A DNA stretch of 64,000 nucleotides, from positions 1 to 64,000 of the forward strand of contig JAEZKP010000095.1 in assembly GCA_023436145.1 (NCBI GenBank). The letters run 5' to 3'. The position numbers were made by a program, and so were the translations under genes. How positions within the stretch are numbered: position 1 is the stretch's first letter; the number at the start of each line of letters is the position of its first letter. The stretch is from Fibrobacterota bacterium (lineage in GTDB: Bacteria > Fibrobacterota > Chitinivibrionia > Chitinivibrionales > Chitinispirillaceae). Of this stretch, positions 16,950 through 26,524 are shown piece by piece. The notes beneath the pieces were generated by a model. It was not told the origin of the DNA, did not search any database, and saw only the letters and a list, made by a program, of their open reading frames with translations.

Positions 16950-19900
16950 TTATTTCAGCCCACTTTGATGAAAATAGAGGTATTTGTAACCATTGAAAAA
17001 ACCCGCATCCAGAAAACAGGAAAGATATTCACTGGTTTGTACCGGCTTTTTATTGATAAATTGAACCGTTAAGGGGAATACAGGTTTGAACGGCCTTAAA
17101 GCCAGCTCTTTAAACTGATCCAGGTACCGGAACCTGTGGGGATTATCTGTTGAAAAGAAGCATTCCAGTTCAAGACCATTTTTCCTGGATATCATCACCA
17201 GCTCTGTTCCATGGTAAAAAAGATGCGTACTTATAAGGCGCTTGGGAAACTTCTTAACCAGCGCCGGGATTGGCACTGTACAAAGAGATGCCGGATCAAC
17301 AGCATTTATCCTGTAAACAGTATCATCTGGTAAACCCCGTTTTAAAATCTGTAGAGCCGGTGCGCTGATAAACTGTATACCCGCAATCTCTTCGAAGAAA
17401 TGCCCTGCGATAATTTCTCCTGATAATTCCATGATACGCAATGTTTTGAATAGTTTTTGCCACTGAAAATGCGGTGCTTCGTTCCACAAAAGTTCTCTGA
17501 ACAAAACTCCATACCGGTTTAGCAGTTGTCTGATCCGTTGCTTATTGATCTCATGTTCGGTTAACAGACTGTCAGCATCTTTGTCATATCCGGTTCTTCG
17601 CCACAAACCCGGTATTGAATTATTTACCTTCCATCTACTGATGGTATCGAACCATCTCTGGTTTGAAAAGGACAAAAATGGATTATTAGGATTGGCTACT
17701 AAAGCATTCTTTTCAAATTTTCCTTCACCGAAATTATCCTCCGCTCCCTTGCGGATTGCATCAAAACAGTCACAGTTAATATGCCCGTTCCATACATCTT
17801 TCCAGAATCTGTATGCAAAAGAAGTACTATCCAATCCACTTCTTGTCAGTAAATCGGAGTATGAGCCGGAGGTGAGCAACCCAGTTCCGGGCAGTATACC
17901 GGATTCATTTGCCGGCGGTCTCGTCATCACATTTAATTCATCTGTCAGACAGAAAGTGATTTTCTTTTTACCCGAACCAATCCACTGTAAATCATAGCGG
18001 GACAAAAGCGAATCGATTAAAGCCGGACGGTAGTTTTCTATTCTGGATGGAAATATCTCCTGCTCCCAGGCAACAGCATTTGCACTATAACCGAAAAACA
18101 ATTCAAGGATTTCCTTGAGCCCGTTCTCACCGATCGATCTGGTTAACAAATGCTGTTTCTGGGCAAGGAACAATTGAAGAAAGCGCAAGGGTAGGGGTTT
18201 GAAAGATGATTTTGCCTGATTGCGCATCATCCGGAATAGCCGCTCCAGGTTTTGCGAATCGCAAATAAACTCGCCCGGCTCTTCTTCAAGTCTCACCTTG
18301 TCAGATACTACTTCCTTGGAAACAAGATCAGAAATAATGCTATTGCAAAGAGAATTTTTGAAACCAAAAACATAATTTAATAAAAGTGGATCTACCGGTC
18401 CATAGAATTCAAGCCACTGCGAAACTATCTCATGTTTATCAGTATCTTTGGATAGATTTTCCTTTTTTTTCAGCGGAGAGCGGGTTAACGACATCTCCAT
18501 ATCCTGCCCTTTGTCTTCGCAGATACTTTCCATATGAAGTTGATCAATTGCGACATCTATTGCTTGGCAGAGTCCTGGTAGTGATTCGATAGCTGTAATC
18601 ACTTCATATCTGGCACCCGGGAATTTGATACGGCATAATCTTTTAAGGAAATCGGAAAGATTTTCCGGCTCTCCGGAATCTCTTTTAAATGCACACAATA
18701 GCTCATCCCATTCATCAGCGATAATACAGATCCGGTCCTTAACCCATTCAACAAGTTCCAATGCGTTGGATGGTGCATAACCGGGAGAGGTTCTCTGAAG
18801 ACGCGGTAAAAAAGTCTCCAATGTAGATTTCTTTACAGCCGGACGGTGAGTTTCTGAAAGAACCACACTTTTAATGATATCCGGATTAACCGATGAGGTT
18901 CCGGCCTGAAAAGGGGTGTCGTCCTGATAAAGTTTTGTGTTGGTAACCTGCCATTTCATTGAGTTGCAAAAAGGTGAAACCCTGGTAGTATTCACTGCAG
19001 TTATATCGATACTTCCGGAGCGAAGCTCATCAATAAGCATCTTCAGAGCATTAAGATCGAAATCATCAGTCAGACAATTTCGCCAGGTTTCAACCAGTAT
19101 CGGAAAGTCATAATATTTTCTTACTGCATCGAAAAGTCGCTTCGAACGCTCTCTGGTCAGCCACAATGGCATCCTTTTCATCCGGTTGAATCTGGGCAGA
19201 AGAAGCGCTCTTCCGGCATTTTCTCTGAATCGGGCTCCAAAATAATTACTTCTTTCCAGATTCTCCCTCAGAAGTTTTTCCACTTCATCAGGATAAAGCA
19301 GTGTTCTGATATCTTCCGGATCAACAATCATTCCCATGTAGATGATATCATTGGATGAGCTTAAGTCTATGTGTCTGCCATAGCGATTTTCATAGGCCGT
19401 CTGGAAAGCCAGCATAAAAGGATAATTGACCGGGTTTCCCCAGAAAGTATGTAAAAGAGTATATGGTTCAGAATCATTTTCGCTGTCATGCACATGTTCA
19501 ACAATCAACTGATGCCGGTGGGGGAGAACCGGACCGGTAAATGCTTTTTGCATTTGAAGGAAGTCTGACAGGAAACTGGCAGCCCTGTCGTCCAGAAAAT
19601 AACTGCTTTTCAATTCATCTATAAATTCGGGTGAATGGATTTTTTCATTCCACTGCTCCAGAAATTCCAGAATCGCATTCGAGACATGAAATGAACGGTT
19701 GGGGGCATCTGCTTTCCAGAATGGAGACATGCTGACCGCCCCATGCCATTGAACCACTTCTACATCTTTGCTTCCAATATCGGTGATCTGCCATCGCTGG
19801 GTACCAAGAAGAAAGGTGTCGCCAGGACGTCTCTCCCAGACAAACTCTTCGTCAAGCTCACCAATGAGCGATTCTGAACCTTTTAACCGTAATCCATAAT

Positions 19901-21461
19901 ATCCTCTGTCCGGAATAGTACCGTTATTATTGTAAATTAGCCGCAGGGCACCAGCCTGGGCAAATAATCTATTATTTGACGAATCAAAAAGTATGCGGGG
20001 CCGCAGATCACGTATCCGGCTTTCCTGATATCTTCCGGTAAGCATGGAAATAACACCCTCAAACTGGCTCCGGGGTAAGGTGGAAAACGGGGCTGCAGTT
20101 TTTATAAAATGAAACAGCTCGTCCATATCCCACGATTCCATTCCAACTATCGATACCAGCACCTGTGCCAGTACATCCAGCGGATTACGTACCGGTTTGA
20201 TTTCTTCAATATCCCCCTTTACAGAAAGGTGAGCCATTATTGCAGCGTAAAGAAAATCGAGGCCATGAAGTGGCATAAGGATTCCACTGGAAGTGCGGTG
20301 AACCGAATGTCCTGCCCTGCCGATTCTCTGAAGTGCAGATGAAACAAGCGATGGTGTTCCCACCAGAACAACTTCATCGATAGCACCCACATCGATTCCC
20401 ATTTCCAGGGTACTGGTTGCTACAATCGCCTTCAGCTCTCCGGCTTTCAGTTTGTGCTCAACTTCAAAACGCAATTCTTTGGAAAGCGAACCATGATGTG
20501 AATAAGCCAGAGGAAACTCGCAACCTTCATTTATGTATAAAGTCAATCGCTCCGCAAGCCGCCGGTTATTGACAAAAATAAGGGTCGAACTGTTCCGGTT
20601 GATTATTGTACGTATTCTGGAAGCAAGAGATCGCCAGAAAATATCATCTTCGCTACTGATATCAGAAGAGTCAAAATGGACTCCCTCCACCGTAATTCTG
20701 AATTTTTTGATCATTGTAGAGCTGACAATCTGAACAGGTCGTTTAAGACAGTAAAATGAGGTATCAGCCCGTCCTTTTTTTTTCTGTATTAGTTCTGCAC
20801 CACCAATAAAATCTGCAACAGTCTCCAGAGGACGGACCGTTGCGGAAAGCGCGATCCGCTGAAAACCCCTGCTGAGCAGCTCGAGTCTTTCGACAGCTGT
20901 CATCAGATAACTTCCCCGCTTGTCGGAGGCCACTGCGTGAATTTCGTCAAGAATTACTGTTTTAATTCCGGTCAAAACATTTCTGGCAACTGGTGAACTG
21001 AGGATAAGGTTCAAGCTCTCAGGGGTGGTAATAAGAATTTCAGGAGGATGCTTTACCATAATACGTCGTTCGTTTGATGACGTATCACCACTGCGGGTCT
21101 GGATTCTTATTGGAGGGATCTGGATTCCTTTAGCCATGAATCGCTTTTGCAGTTGTTCAAAGGGAATAAGAAGATTATCCCTGATATCAGTATTCAATGC
21201 TTTCAAAGGGGAGACATATAATACCCTGACCGTGCCCGGCTCCCATGATCCGGTAATAAGCTGATTTATTGCCCATAAAAAGGCGGTTAATGTTTTACCC
21301 GTACCTGTGGGGGCACTGATTAGAGTGTGCTGACCGTTTGCAATAAGTGGCCATGCTTTTGCCTGAATATCGGTAGGAGTCTTGTATCTTTCTCCAAACC
21401 ATGCGGCAATAACCGGGTCGAAAATGGAAAGTGAGTTCAGATCATTAATATCACTTTTCAA
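16950..21461 (-). CDS. lhr: Large ATP-dependent helicase Lhr
   Basis: Lhr is a 3'-5' superfamily 2 helicase used in DNA repair. The 1503-residue product is close to the E. coli full-length protein. Motifs in order: Q-like motif, Walker A SAPTGTGKT (49-57), DEIH, SAT in ALSATVRP, STLEMGIDVG, and motif VI QRIGRAGHSVHR, followed by the winged-helix and Lhr-core region and a long C-terminal extension of the bacterial long form. Translation must start at a TTG (21461), preceded by GGGGAA, because the next Met is over 100 residues in. The gene overlaps the end of the upstream 21451 gene by 11 bases, indicating a shared transcript. Confidence 0.92.
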   Translation of the reverse strand: MKSDINDLNSLSIFDPVIAAWFGERYKTPTDIQAKAWPLIANGQHTLISAPTGTGKTLTAFLWAINQLITGSWEPGTVRVLYVSPLKALNTDIRDNLLIPFEQLQKRFMAKGIQIPPIRIQTRSGDTSSNERRIMVKHPPEILITTPESLNLILSSPVARNVLTGIKTVILDEIHAVASDKRGSYLMTAVERLELLSRGFQRIALSATVRPLETVADFIGGAELIQKKKGRADTSFYCLKRPVQIVSSTMIKKFRITVEGVHFDSSDISSEDDIFWRSLASRIRTIINRNSSTLIFVNNRRLAERLTLYINEGCEFPLAYSHHGSLSKELRFEVEHKLKAGELKAIVATSTLEMGIDVGAIDEVVLVGTPSLVSSALQRIGRAGHSVHRTSSGILMPLHGLDFLYAAIMAHLSVKGDIEEIKPVRNPLDVLAQVLVSIVGMESWDMDELFHFIKTAAPFSTLPRSQFEGVISMLTGRYQESRIRDLRPRILFDSSNNRLFAQAGALRLIYNNNGTIPDRGYYGLRLKGSESLIGELDEEFVWERRPGDTFLLGTQRWQITDIGSKDVEVVQWHGAVSMSPFWKADAPNRSFHVSNAILEFLEQWNEKIHSPEFIDELKSSYFLDDRAASFLSDFLQMQKAFTGPVLPHRHQLIVEHVHDSENDSEPYTLLHTFWGNPVNYPFMLAFQTAYENRYGRHIDLSSSNDIIYMGMIVDPEDIRTLLYPDEVEKLLRENLERSNYFGARFRENAGRALLLPRFNRMKRMPLWLTRERSKRLFDAVRKYYDFPILVETWRNCLTDDFDLNALKMLIDELRSGSIDITAVNTTRVSPFCNSMKWQVTNTKLYQDDTPFQAGTSSVNPDIIKSVVLSETHRPAVKKSTLETFLPRLQRTSPGYAPSNALELVEWVKDRICIIADEWDELLCAFKRDSGEPENLSDFLKRLCRIKFPGARYEVITAIESLPGLCQAIDVAIDQLHMESICEDKGQDMEMSLTRSPLKKKENLSKDTDKHEIVSQWLEFYGPVDPLLLNYVFGFKNSLCNSIISDLVSKEVVSDKVRLEEEPGEFICDSQNLERLFRMMRNQAKSSFKPLPLRFLQLFLAQKQHLLTRSIGENGLKEILELFFGYSANAVAWEQEIFPSRIENYRPALIDSLLSRYDLQWIGSGKKKITFCLTDELNVMTRPPANESGILPGTGLLTSGSYSDLLTRSGLDSTSFAYRFWKDVWNGHINCDCFDAIRKGAEDNFGEGKFEKNALVANPNNPFLSFSNQRWFDTISRWKVNNSIPGLWRRTGYDKDADSLLTEHEINKQRIRQLLNRYGVLFRELLWNEAPHFQWQKLFKTLRIMELSGEIIAGHFFEEIAGIQFISAPALQILKRGLPDDTVYRINAVDPASLCTVPIPALVKKFPKRLISTHLFYHGTELVMISRKNGLELECFFSTDNPHRFRYLDQFKELALRPFKPVFPLTVQFINKKPVQTSEYLSCFLDAGFFNGYKYLYFHQSGLK

Positions 21462-23037
21462 AAAATAAATTCCCCAAAAGGTTTTTCTCAGTTTCGTTTT
21501 CTGCTTTCAGCAGCAAAACACTGTTTGATGGTTCATTGGGAAAGCGGATATCTTTCTTGTCGTTTACTGATATATCAAAAAAGTCGTAATATGAGAAATC
21601 CTGTCCGGAATCATCAGATTGAAGACTCTCTTTACCATAAAAGGTAATATATTCATTAGAACTCTTACGCAGCCTGACCACATAAGCAGCCAGCGTTATT
21701 TTTTCAGATGTCGCTTTTTCCTGAACAGATTCTGCGGCAGCCTTTTTGATCTGATCAAGAAAAAGCATAAGATGGGGGATTGCAATAATGGAATAGAGTG
21801 TGGCGCTGTCGGTAATGGTACTTTGAACATCTTTTTTGCAATTGATAAAGGTGTTCATGTAAAGTGTAGGATGAGAGCCTGAGTAGTCCAGTAACAGAGA
21901 TGCCGGGAAACGAACACCAGGAATGCTTTTTAACCGGTTGCGATTTTTTGCTATCACATCTCTGAAAATGTCCTGCACTGTTTGGGATAACCCTTTTATA
22001 CTGATGTCCAGTTTTTCAGGATCTGAATTGGCAAAAAGAGGATGCGCTTTATTATAAGCAGCTTCCGCAGCGAGCTCTTTTTTCACCTTTTCCAGCATGA
22101 TTCGCACACTGTCAATTTTTGATTCCGATTTTCTGATCTTTTTCCGGCTATATCTGTTTATGTAATCCTCCAGAAGATCGGTTCTTCTGGATAGCATTGC
22201 CTGCTGATATCGCACCTTCATTAAATCGGGTTCACTGAGCTTCTTTTCGGCTGTATTTTCATCTGCTTTTACCGTTTGTGTATCCATTCCTGCCAGAATC
22301 ATTCTGGCTCGGGTACACCACTCCTTATCCACCTGATAATAGTCACAATCATCTGCAAATCTACGGATCTGCAAAGTATCATTTGATTCTATCGCACGGT
22401 TATAGAAAAACTTGTTCTTAAGGGAAAATTCACTTCTTTCCTGATCGTAGGCAGCTTTTGTAAGACTGTCCAGAAGGTTCAGTTTGATAATTGATTTGCG
22501 GAAGCCAAATCTGATTGCACCTTTTCTTCCCGGATTACGCCTGATCTGGTCATTAATGACTTCTTTACATCGGTTTTTTATGGAAAGCAGCTGATGCCGG
22601 TTCAGCAATAAAAGATCATCACTGTTTTCAGGAATGGAATCTGACCAGATTGTAACCAGCCTGATCTGCGGCAGCATGGAATCCAGAAACATGCAATTGT
22701 AATGTAATTGCTTTACGGTATCTGTGAATACCAGTTCCGTTTTACGGTTTTTTCTGCAGTAAGATCTGTAAGTGTCAATTTGGGCACCGATTTTTTCCAG
22801 ATACTGTGCCGCTCCGGCATAATTGTCTTTTTCGATAAGTTGCCTGGCTTCAATCCACATATTTTCAACTGCAGTAATCAGTGAATCTCTCTGCTTTTTA
22901 TTTCCTGTCAGTTTATTAAAGGCAAAAAGATTTCTGCTGCTTAAAACAACAGAAATCTGATTGGACTGAGCGCATATCGGTTCAGCAGAAACAGATATGA
23001 AACATAGGACCAGAAAGAAATGCCAGGACTTTTTCAT
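21451..23037 (-). CDS. Exported protein of unknown function
   Basis: I do not recognise this 528-residue protein. The start at 23037 gives a textbook signal peptide (MKKSWHFFLVLCFISVSAEPICAQ); an upstream in-frame Met would add 19 residues and bury it. The mature part is charged and helical, with Asp/Lys/Arg-rich stretches and many short helices (about 60-330), then a more globular C-terminal half. No enzyme motif is visible. It lies 40 bases after proS and overlaps lhr, so the three genes probably form one transcript, though no functional link is obvious. A cell-envelope role is the safest guess. Confidence 0.75.
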   Translation of the reverse strand: MKKSWHFFLVLCFISVSAEPICAQSNQISVVLSSRNLFAFNKLTGNKKQRDSLITAVENMWIEARQLIEKDNYAGAAQYLEKIGAQIDTYRSYCRKNRKTELVFTDTVKQLHYNCMFLDSMLPQIRLVTIWSDSIPENSDDLLLLNRHQLLSIKNRCKEVINDQIRRNPGRKGAIRFGFRKSIIKLNLLDSLTKAAYDQERSEFSLKNKFFYNRAIESNDTLQIRRFADDCDYYQVDKEWCTRARMILAGMDTQTVKADENTAEKKLSEPDLMKVRYQQAMLSRRTDLLEDYINRYSRKKIRKSESKIDSVRIMLEKVKKELAAEAAYNKAHPLFANSDPEKLDISIKGLSQTVQDIFRDVIAKNRNRLKSIPGVRFPASLLLDYSGSHPTLYMNTFINCKKDVQSTITDSATLYSIIAIPHLMLFLDQIKKAAAESVQEKATSEKITLAAYVVRLRKSSNEYITFYGKESLQSDDSGQDFSYYDFFDISVNDKKDIRFPNEPSNSVLLLKAENETEKNLLGNLFFEK

Positions 23038-23077
23038 ATATTTACCTGCTGTGTAATTTGTTGCAGTCAAAAACAGT

Positions 23078-24607
23078 TTAATACGCCTTTGCAAAGATCA
23101 CCCGTTTATTGGATGGTTCACCGGTAATGACACATTTCCCCTTTTCTTCGGCTCCATCCAGAGGAATACAGCGGATTGTGACATTAAGATCTTCCTTAAT
23201 CTTGCGTTCCACTTCAGCAGATCCGTTCCAATGACAAAGGGCAAACCCACCATGAATCTCAGGTTTGTCTTTATTGACCGGAGTGAAAAAGTCGTAAAAT
23301 TCATCTCTGGAATCGATTTTTCTGGTATTACTGTCTCTAAATGCACGCGCTCTCTGAAGCATATTATTTTGAATATCATCCAGAAGATCTGGTACGGAAG
23401 CCAAAAATTCGGCTCGACTCTGGGAATACCTTTCTTTACGACTTCTATCTCTTCTGCCCACAAAAACAGAATCAGAACTGACATCCCGGGGGCCTATCTC
23501 CAGATACAGCGGAATACCTTTTTTTATCCAGGACCATACTTTCTCACCTCCCCGGCCCTCTTTTCTGTCTAATTCAGCCACAACATCGTAACCACAATAC
23601 TTGAGCTCATTCAACTCTTTAGTGAGCTTTTCACAATATTGCATTACAGATGAAGCAGATGCATCGTCATGAATGATCGGCAGGATTACTACATGCGCCG
23701 GTGCCAGTCTTGGCGGTACCACTAGACCATCATCATCACCATGGGTCATAATCATCCCCCCGATAAGCCGGGTGGATACACCCCAGGAGGTGGTCCAGGC
23801 AAATTCCTCTTTTCCACTGGAATCCAGAAAACGAATATCTGAGGCTTTCGAGAAGTTCTGCCCCAGAAAATGGGATGTACCAGCCTGCAGCGCCTTACGA
23901 TCCTGCATCATCGATTCGATGCAGTAAGTGGAAACTGCACCTGGGAAGCGTTCACCTTCAGTTTTTTCACCTTTAATTACCGGCATTGCCATGTAATTCT
24001 CAGCAAAATCCGCGTAAACATCCAGCATTTTCATAGTCTCAATCTGTGCTTCCTCGACTGTGGCATGAGCAGTATGCCCTTCCTGCCATAAAAATTCAGC
24101 AGTACGCAGAAACAGTCTGGTACGCATCTCCCATCTGACCACATTAGCCCACTGGTTTATAAGCAATGGAAGATCCCTGTAAGACTGGGTCCATTTAGAA
24201 AACATGGCACCGATTATGGTTTCAGATGTGGGTCGGACAATAAGTGGCTCCTCAAGTTCTCCTGCCGGTATAAGCTTGCCCTCCGGCCCGGTCTCCAGAC
24301 GATGATGGGTTACCACGGCACACTCTTTGGCGAACCCTTCTACATGCTCAGCTTCTTTCTCCAGGAAACTTTTTGGAATGAAAAGCGGAAAATATGCATT
24401 TTTATGCCCTGTTTGCTTGAACTTTTTATCCAATACCCGCTGAATATTTTCCCAGAGGCTATAACCCCAGGGCTTAATGACCATACACCCACGTACCGGT
24501 GAATTCTCCGCCAAATCTGCTGCTTTAATGACCTGCTGATACCACTCCGGATAATCCTCTGTGCGAGTGGGGGAAATTGCAGTTTTTATCTTTTTCTGTT
24601 CAGCCAT
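23078..24607 (-). CDS. proS: Prolyl-tRNA synthetase, archaeal/eukaryote-like type
   Basis: This class II synthetase charges tRNA-Pro. At 509 residues it is the short form without the editing insertion, with the motif 2 region (RPTSETIIGAMFSKW and RWEMRTRLFLRTAEFLWQEGHTAH) and motif 3-like GGMIMTHGDDDGLVVPP, followed by the anticodon-binding domain and the C-terminal zinc-type domain. ATG at 24607 is preferred over the adjacent GTG; GGAG lies upstream. It heads a likely operon with the exported protein and lhr. No leader RNA of T-box type was seen upstream. Confidence 0.93.
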   Translation of the reverse strand: MAEQKKIKTAISPTRTEDYPEWYQQVIKAADLAENSPVRGCMVIKPWGYSLWENIQRVLDKKFKQTGHKNAYFPLFIPKSFLEKEAEHVEGFAKECAVVTHHRLETGPEGKLIPAGELEEPLIVRPTSETIIGAMFSKWTQSYRDLPLLINQWANVVRWEMRTRLFLRTAEFLWQEGHTAHATVEEAQIETMKMLDVYADFAENYMAMPVIKGEKTEGERFPGAVSTYCIESMMQDRKALQAGTSHFLGQNFSKASDIRFLDSSGKEEFAWTTSWGVSTRLIGGMIMTHGDDDGLVVPPRLAPAHVVILPIIHDDASASSVMQYCEKLTKELNELKYCGYDVVAELDRKEGRGGEKVWSWIKKGIPLYLEIGPRDVSSDSVFVGRRDRSRKERYSQSRAEFLASVPDLLDDIQNNMLQRARAFRDSNTRKIDSRDEFYDFFTPVNKDKPEIHGGFALCHWNGSAEVERKIKEDLNVTIRCIPLDGAEEKGKCVITGEPSNKRVIFAKAY

Positions 24608-24923
24608 CACTTGCTCCTTCTTTAGTAAGTGAATAATATAGCTGTTGTGTATGAAAAATTAAACCTAAAAACTGCAGCAGATGATTATTCGATTTCGTAA
24701 GAAATTGATTTATAAAGGTTTCTGAGACATTTCGCACAAGCTGCAGATGGTCTGCCCGGAAATCATTTGTAAGCGGGGAGGCTCAATTATCCAAAAAAAT
24801 AATTTTAGAGAATAGATCATCGGAAAAATGAAGAAAAGGCCGGCAACAAGCGGAATGCAGCTATTAAAGCAGGTGAAAAAAACGGTCCTCTCCGGTGAAC
24901 AGGAAAAGACCGTTTTATAATTA
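24608..24923. other. Intergenic between trpB and proS
   Basis: This 316-base stretch holds the trpB terminator at its left end and presumably the proS promoter at its right end. I see no gene, RNA or repeat in it. Confidence 0.5.
24879..24916 (-). terminator. Terminator of trpB
   Basis: AAAACGGTC (24879-24887) pairs with GACCGTTTT (24908-24916). On the minus strand the stem runs into TTTTTT, 8 bases past the trpB stop codon: a classic rho-independent terminator. Confidence 0.8.
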
Positions 24924-26285
24924 TCAGACTATCTTAGGTAAACCATCAAGCTCTTTTTCCGCTCTCTCAATCTCTTCTTGGGACAGCGAATGGTCGCTAA
25001 GCTTACCACTGAGGAATTTGTCATAACCCAGAAGGTCCATATGACCATGACCGCTGAGACACATGAGGATTACTTTCTCTTTCCCTTCCTCTTTTGCCTT
25101 GATTGCCTCCTGAATCGTTGCAGCAACTGCATGACTTGACTCAGGTGCGATTATTCCCCCTTCGGTAGTCGCCCACTTAATCGCAGCACGGTAACACTCC
25201 AGCTGAGCGATTGCTCTTGGCTGCATTAATCCATCAAGTACCGCCTGGCTCACTAATGGTGACATACCATGATAACGTAAACCACCCGCATGAATCGGTT
25301 CAGGAAGGAAATTATGACCCAGAGTATGCATTGGTAAAAGAGGGGTCATTCCGGCGCTGTCTCCAAAATCATAAGTAAAAATACCCCGGGTGAGGGTAGG
25401 GCAGGATGCTGGTTCAACCGGGATAATTGTAATTTTCTCACCGTTAATTACGTCCTGGGCAAAGGGGAATGAAATTCCTGAAAAGTTGCTTCCTCCACCT
25501 GCACATCCGATAACCACATCCGGTTTTTTGATACCGACTTTGGCCAACTGTTTTTTCGCTTCCAGTCCAATAATAGTCTGATGGAGCATCACATGATTAA
25601 GAACACTACCCAGGGTGTATTTTGTGCTTCCGGAGGGATCACTGACCGCGGCTTCTACCGCCTCGCTGATTGCAATTCCTAAGCTTCCAGGGCAGTTAGG
25701 ATCCTGTTCCAGGATTTTTCGACCAAAAGCAGTTTCACTGCTGGGGCTGGCTACACAGGTTCCTCCCCAGGTCTCCATCATGGTTTTGCGGAACGGTTTC
25801 TGATCGAAACTTATTTTTACCATAAAAACTTTGCATTTCAAACCAACTAACGAACAGGCAAAAGACAGAGCGCTTCCCCATTGTCCAGCACCGGTTTCAG
25901 TAGTGAGCATTTTGGTACCAAACTGTTTATTATACCAGGCCTGAGGAATCGCAGTATTTGGTTTATGGCTGCCTGCAGGAGATACACTTTCATCTTTATA
26001 GTATATTTTTGCCGGTGTTCCCAGAGCTTTTTCCAGATAAACCGCCCTTTTAAGAGGGGATGGCCGCCATCTGTATAACATCTCGATTACTTCTTCCGGA
26101 ATATCTATCCAGCGTTGAGTGCTCACTTCCTGCTCGATAAGATTCATGGGGAAAACCGCAGAGAGACTCTCTGGGGAGAGCGGTTTGCCATCAGGCCCTA
26201 GAGGGGGTCTGGTCTTCAAATCTGCAGCGATGTTATACCATTGACGAGGTATCTCACTCTCATCGAGAAATATTTTAACACTCAT
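24924..26285 (-). CDS. trpB: Tryptophan synthase beta chain, TrpB2 type
   Basis: The enzyme condenses indole with serine (or phosphoserine in some TrpB2 proteins) to tryptophan, using pyridoxal phosphate. At 453 residues with an N-terminal extension it is the TrpB2 type. The PLP lysine lies in AGSHKPNTA (about 106-114), and the phosphate-binding loop is CAGGGSNFSG. No trpA or other trp gene is near, as usual for TrpB2, which is thought to salvage indole. AGGAG precedes the ATG. It is a single-gene unit with its own terminator. Confidence 0.92.
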   Translation of the reverse strand: MSVKIFLDESEIPRQWYNIAADLKTRPPLGPDGKPLSPESLSAVFPMNLIEQEVSTQRWIDIPEEVIEMLYRWRPSPLKRAVYLEKALGTPAKIYYKDESVSPAGSHKPNTAIPQAWYNKQFGTKMLTTETGAGQWGSALSFACSLVGLKCKVFMVKISFDQKPFRKTMMETWGGTCVASPSSETAFGRKILEQDPNCPGSLGIAISEAVEAAVSDPSGSTKYTLGSVLNHVMLHQTIIGLEAKKQLAKVGIKKPDVVIGCAGGGSNFSGISFPFAQDVINGEKITIIPVEPASCPTLTRGIFTYDFGDSAGMTPLLPMHTLGHNFLPEPIHAGGLRYHGMSPLVSQAVLDGLMQPRAIAQLECYRAAIKWATTEGGIIAPESSHAVAATIQEAIKAKEEGKEKVILMCLSGHGHMDLLGYDKFLSGKLSDHSLSQEEIERAEKELDGLPKIV

Positions 26286-26524
26286 AAAACACTCCTGTAA
26301 AAGGCTGGAAAGTTAGATGCTTTTCTGGGGGCTTTGGATATGATGGTCAATTATCTTTTTGCATTGGCCAGATTCCACTCTTTTCCCAAGATTATACAAA
26401 TTAGCTTTTTTAATGGCTGGATAACAACTGTTTTTAATATCAGTATTATACACCTGAGAAGAAATCCGGGGTGAAAAGGTATGGCAACAGTGCTTAAAGA
26501 GGTTATTTTAAACGGAGATTGAAA

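Noticed and set aside
17545..17997. 150-codon plus-strand frame
   Set aside because: Antisense within lhr, without a ribosome site or recognisable domain.
23098..23484. 128-codon minus-strand frame overlapping proS
   Set aside because: Alternate frame within the proS coding region; no family match.
24608..24923. Possible T-box or other leader RNA before proS
   Set aside because: No T-box sequence or specifier-type stems seen; the only strong hairpin is the trpB terminator.
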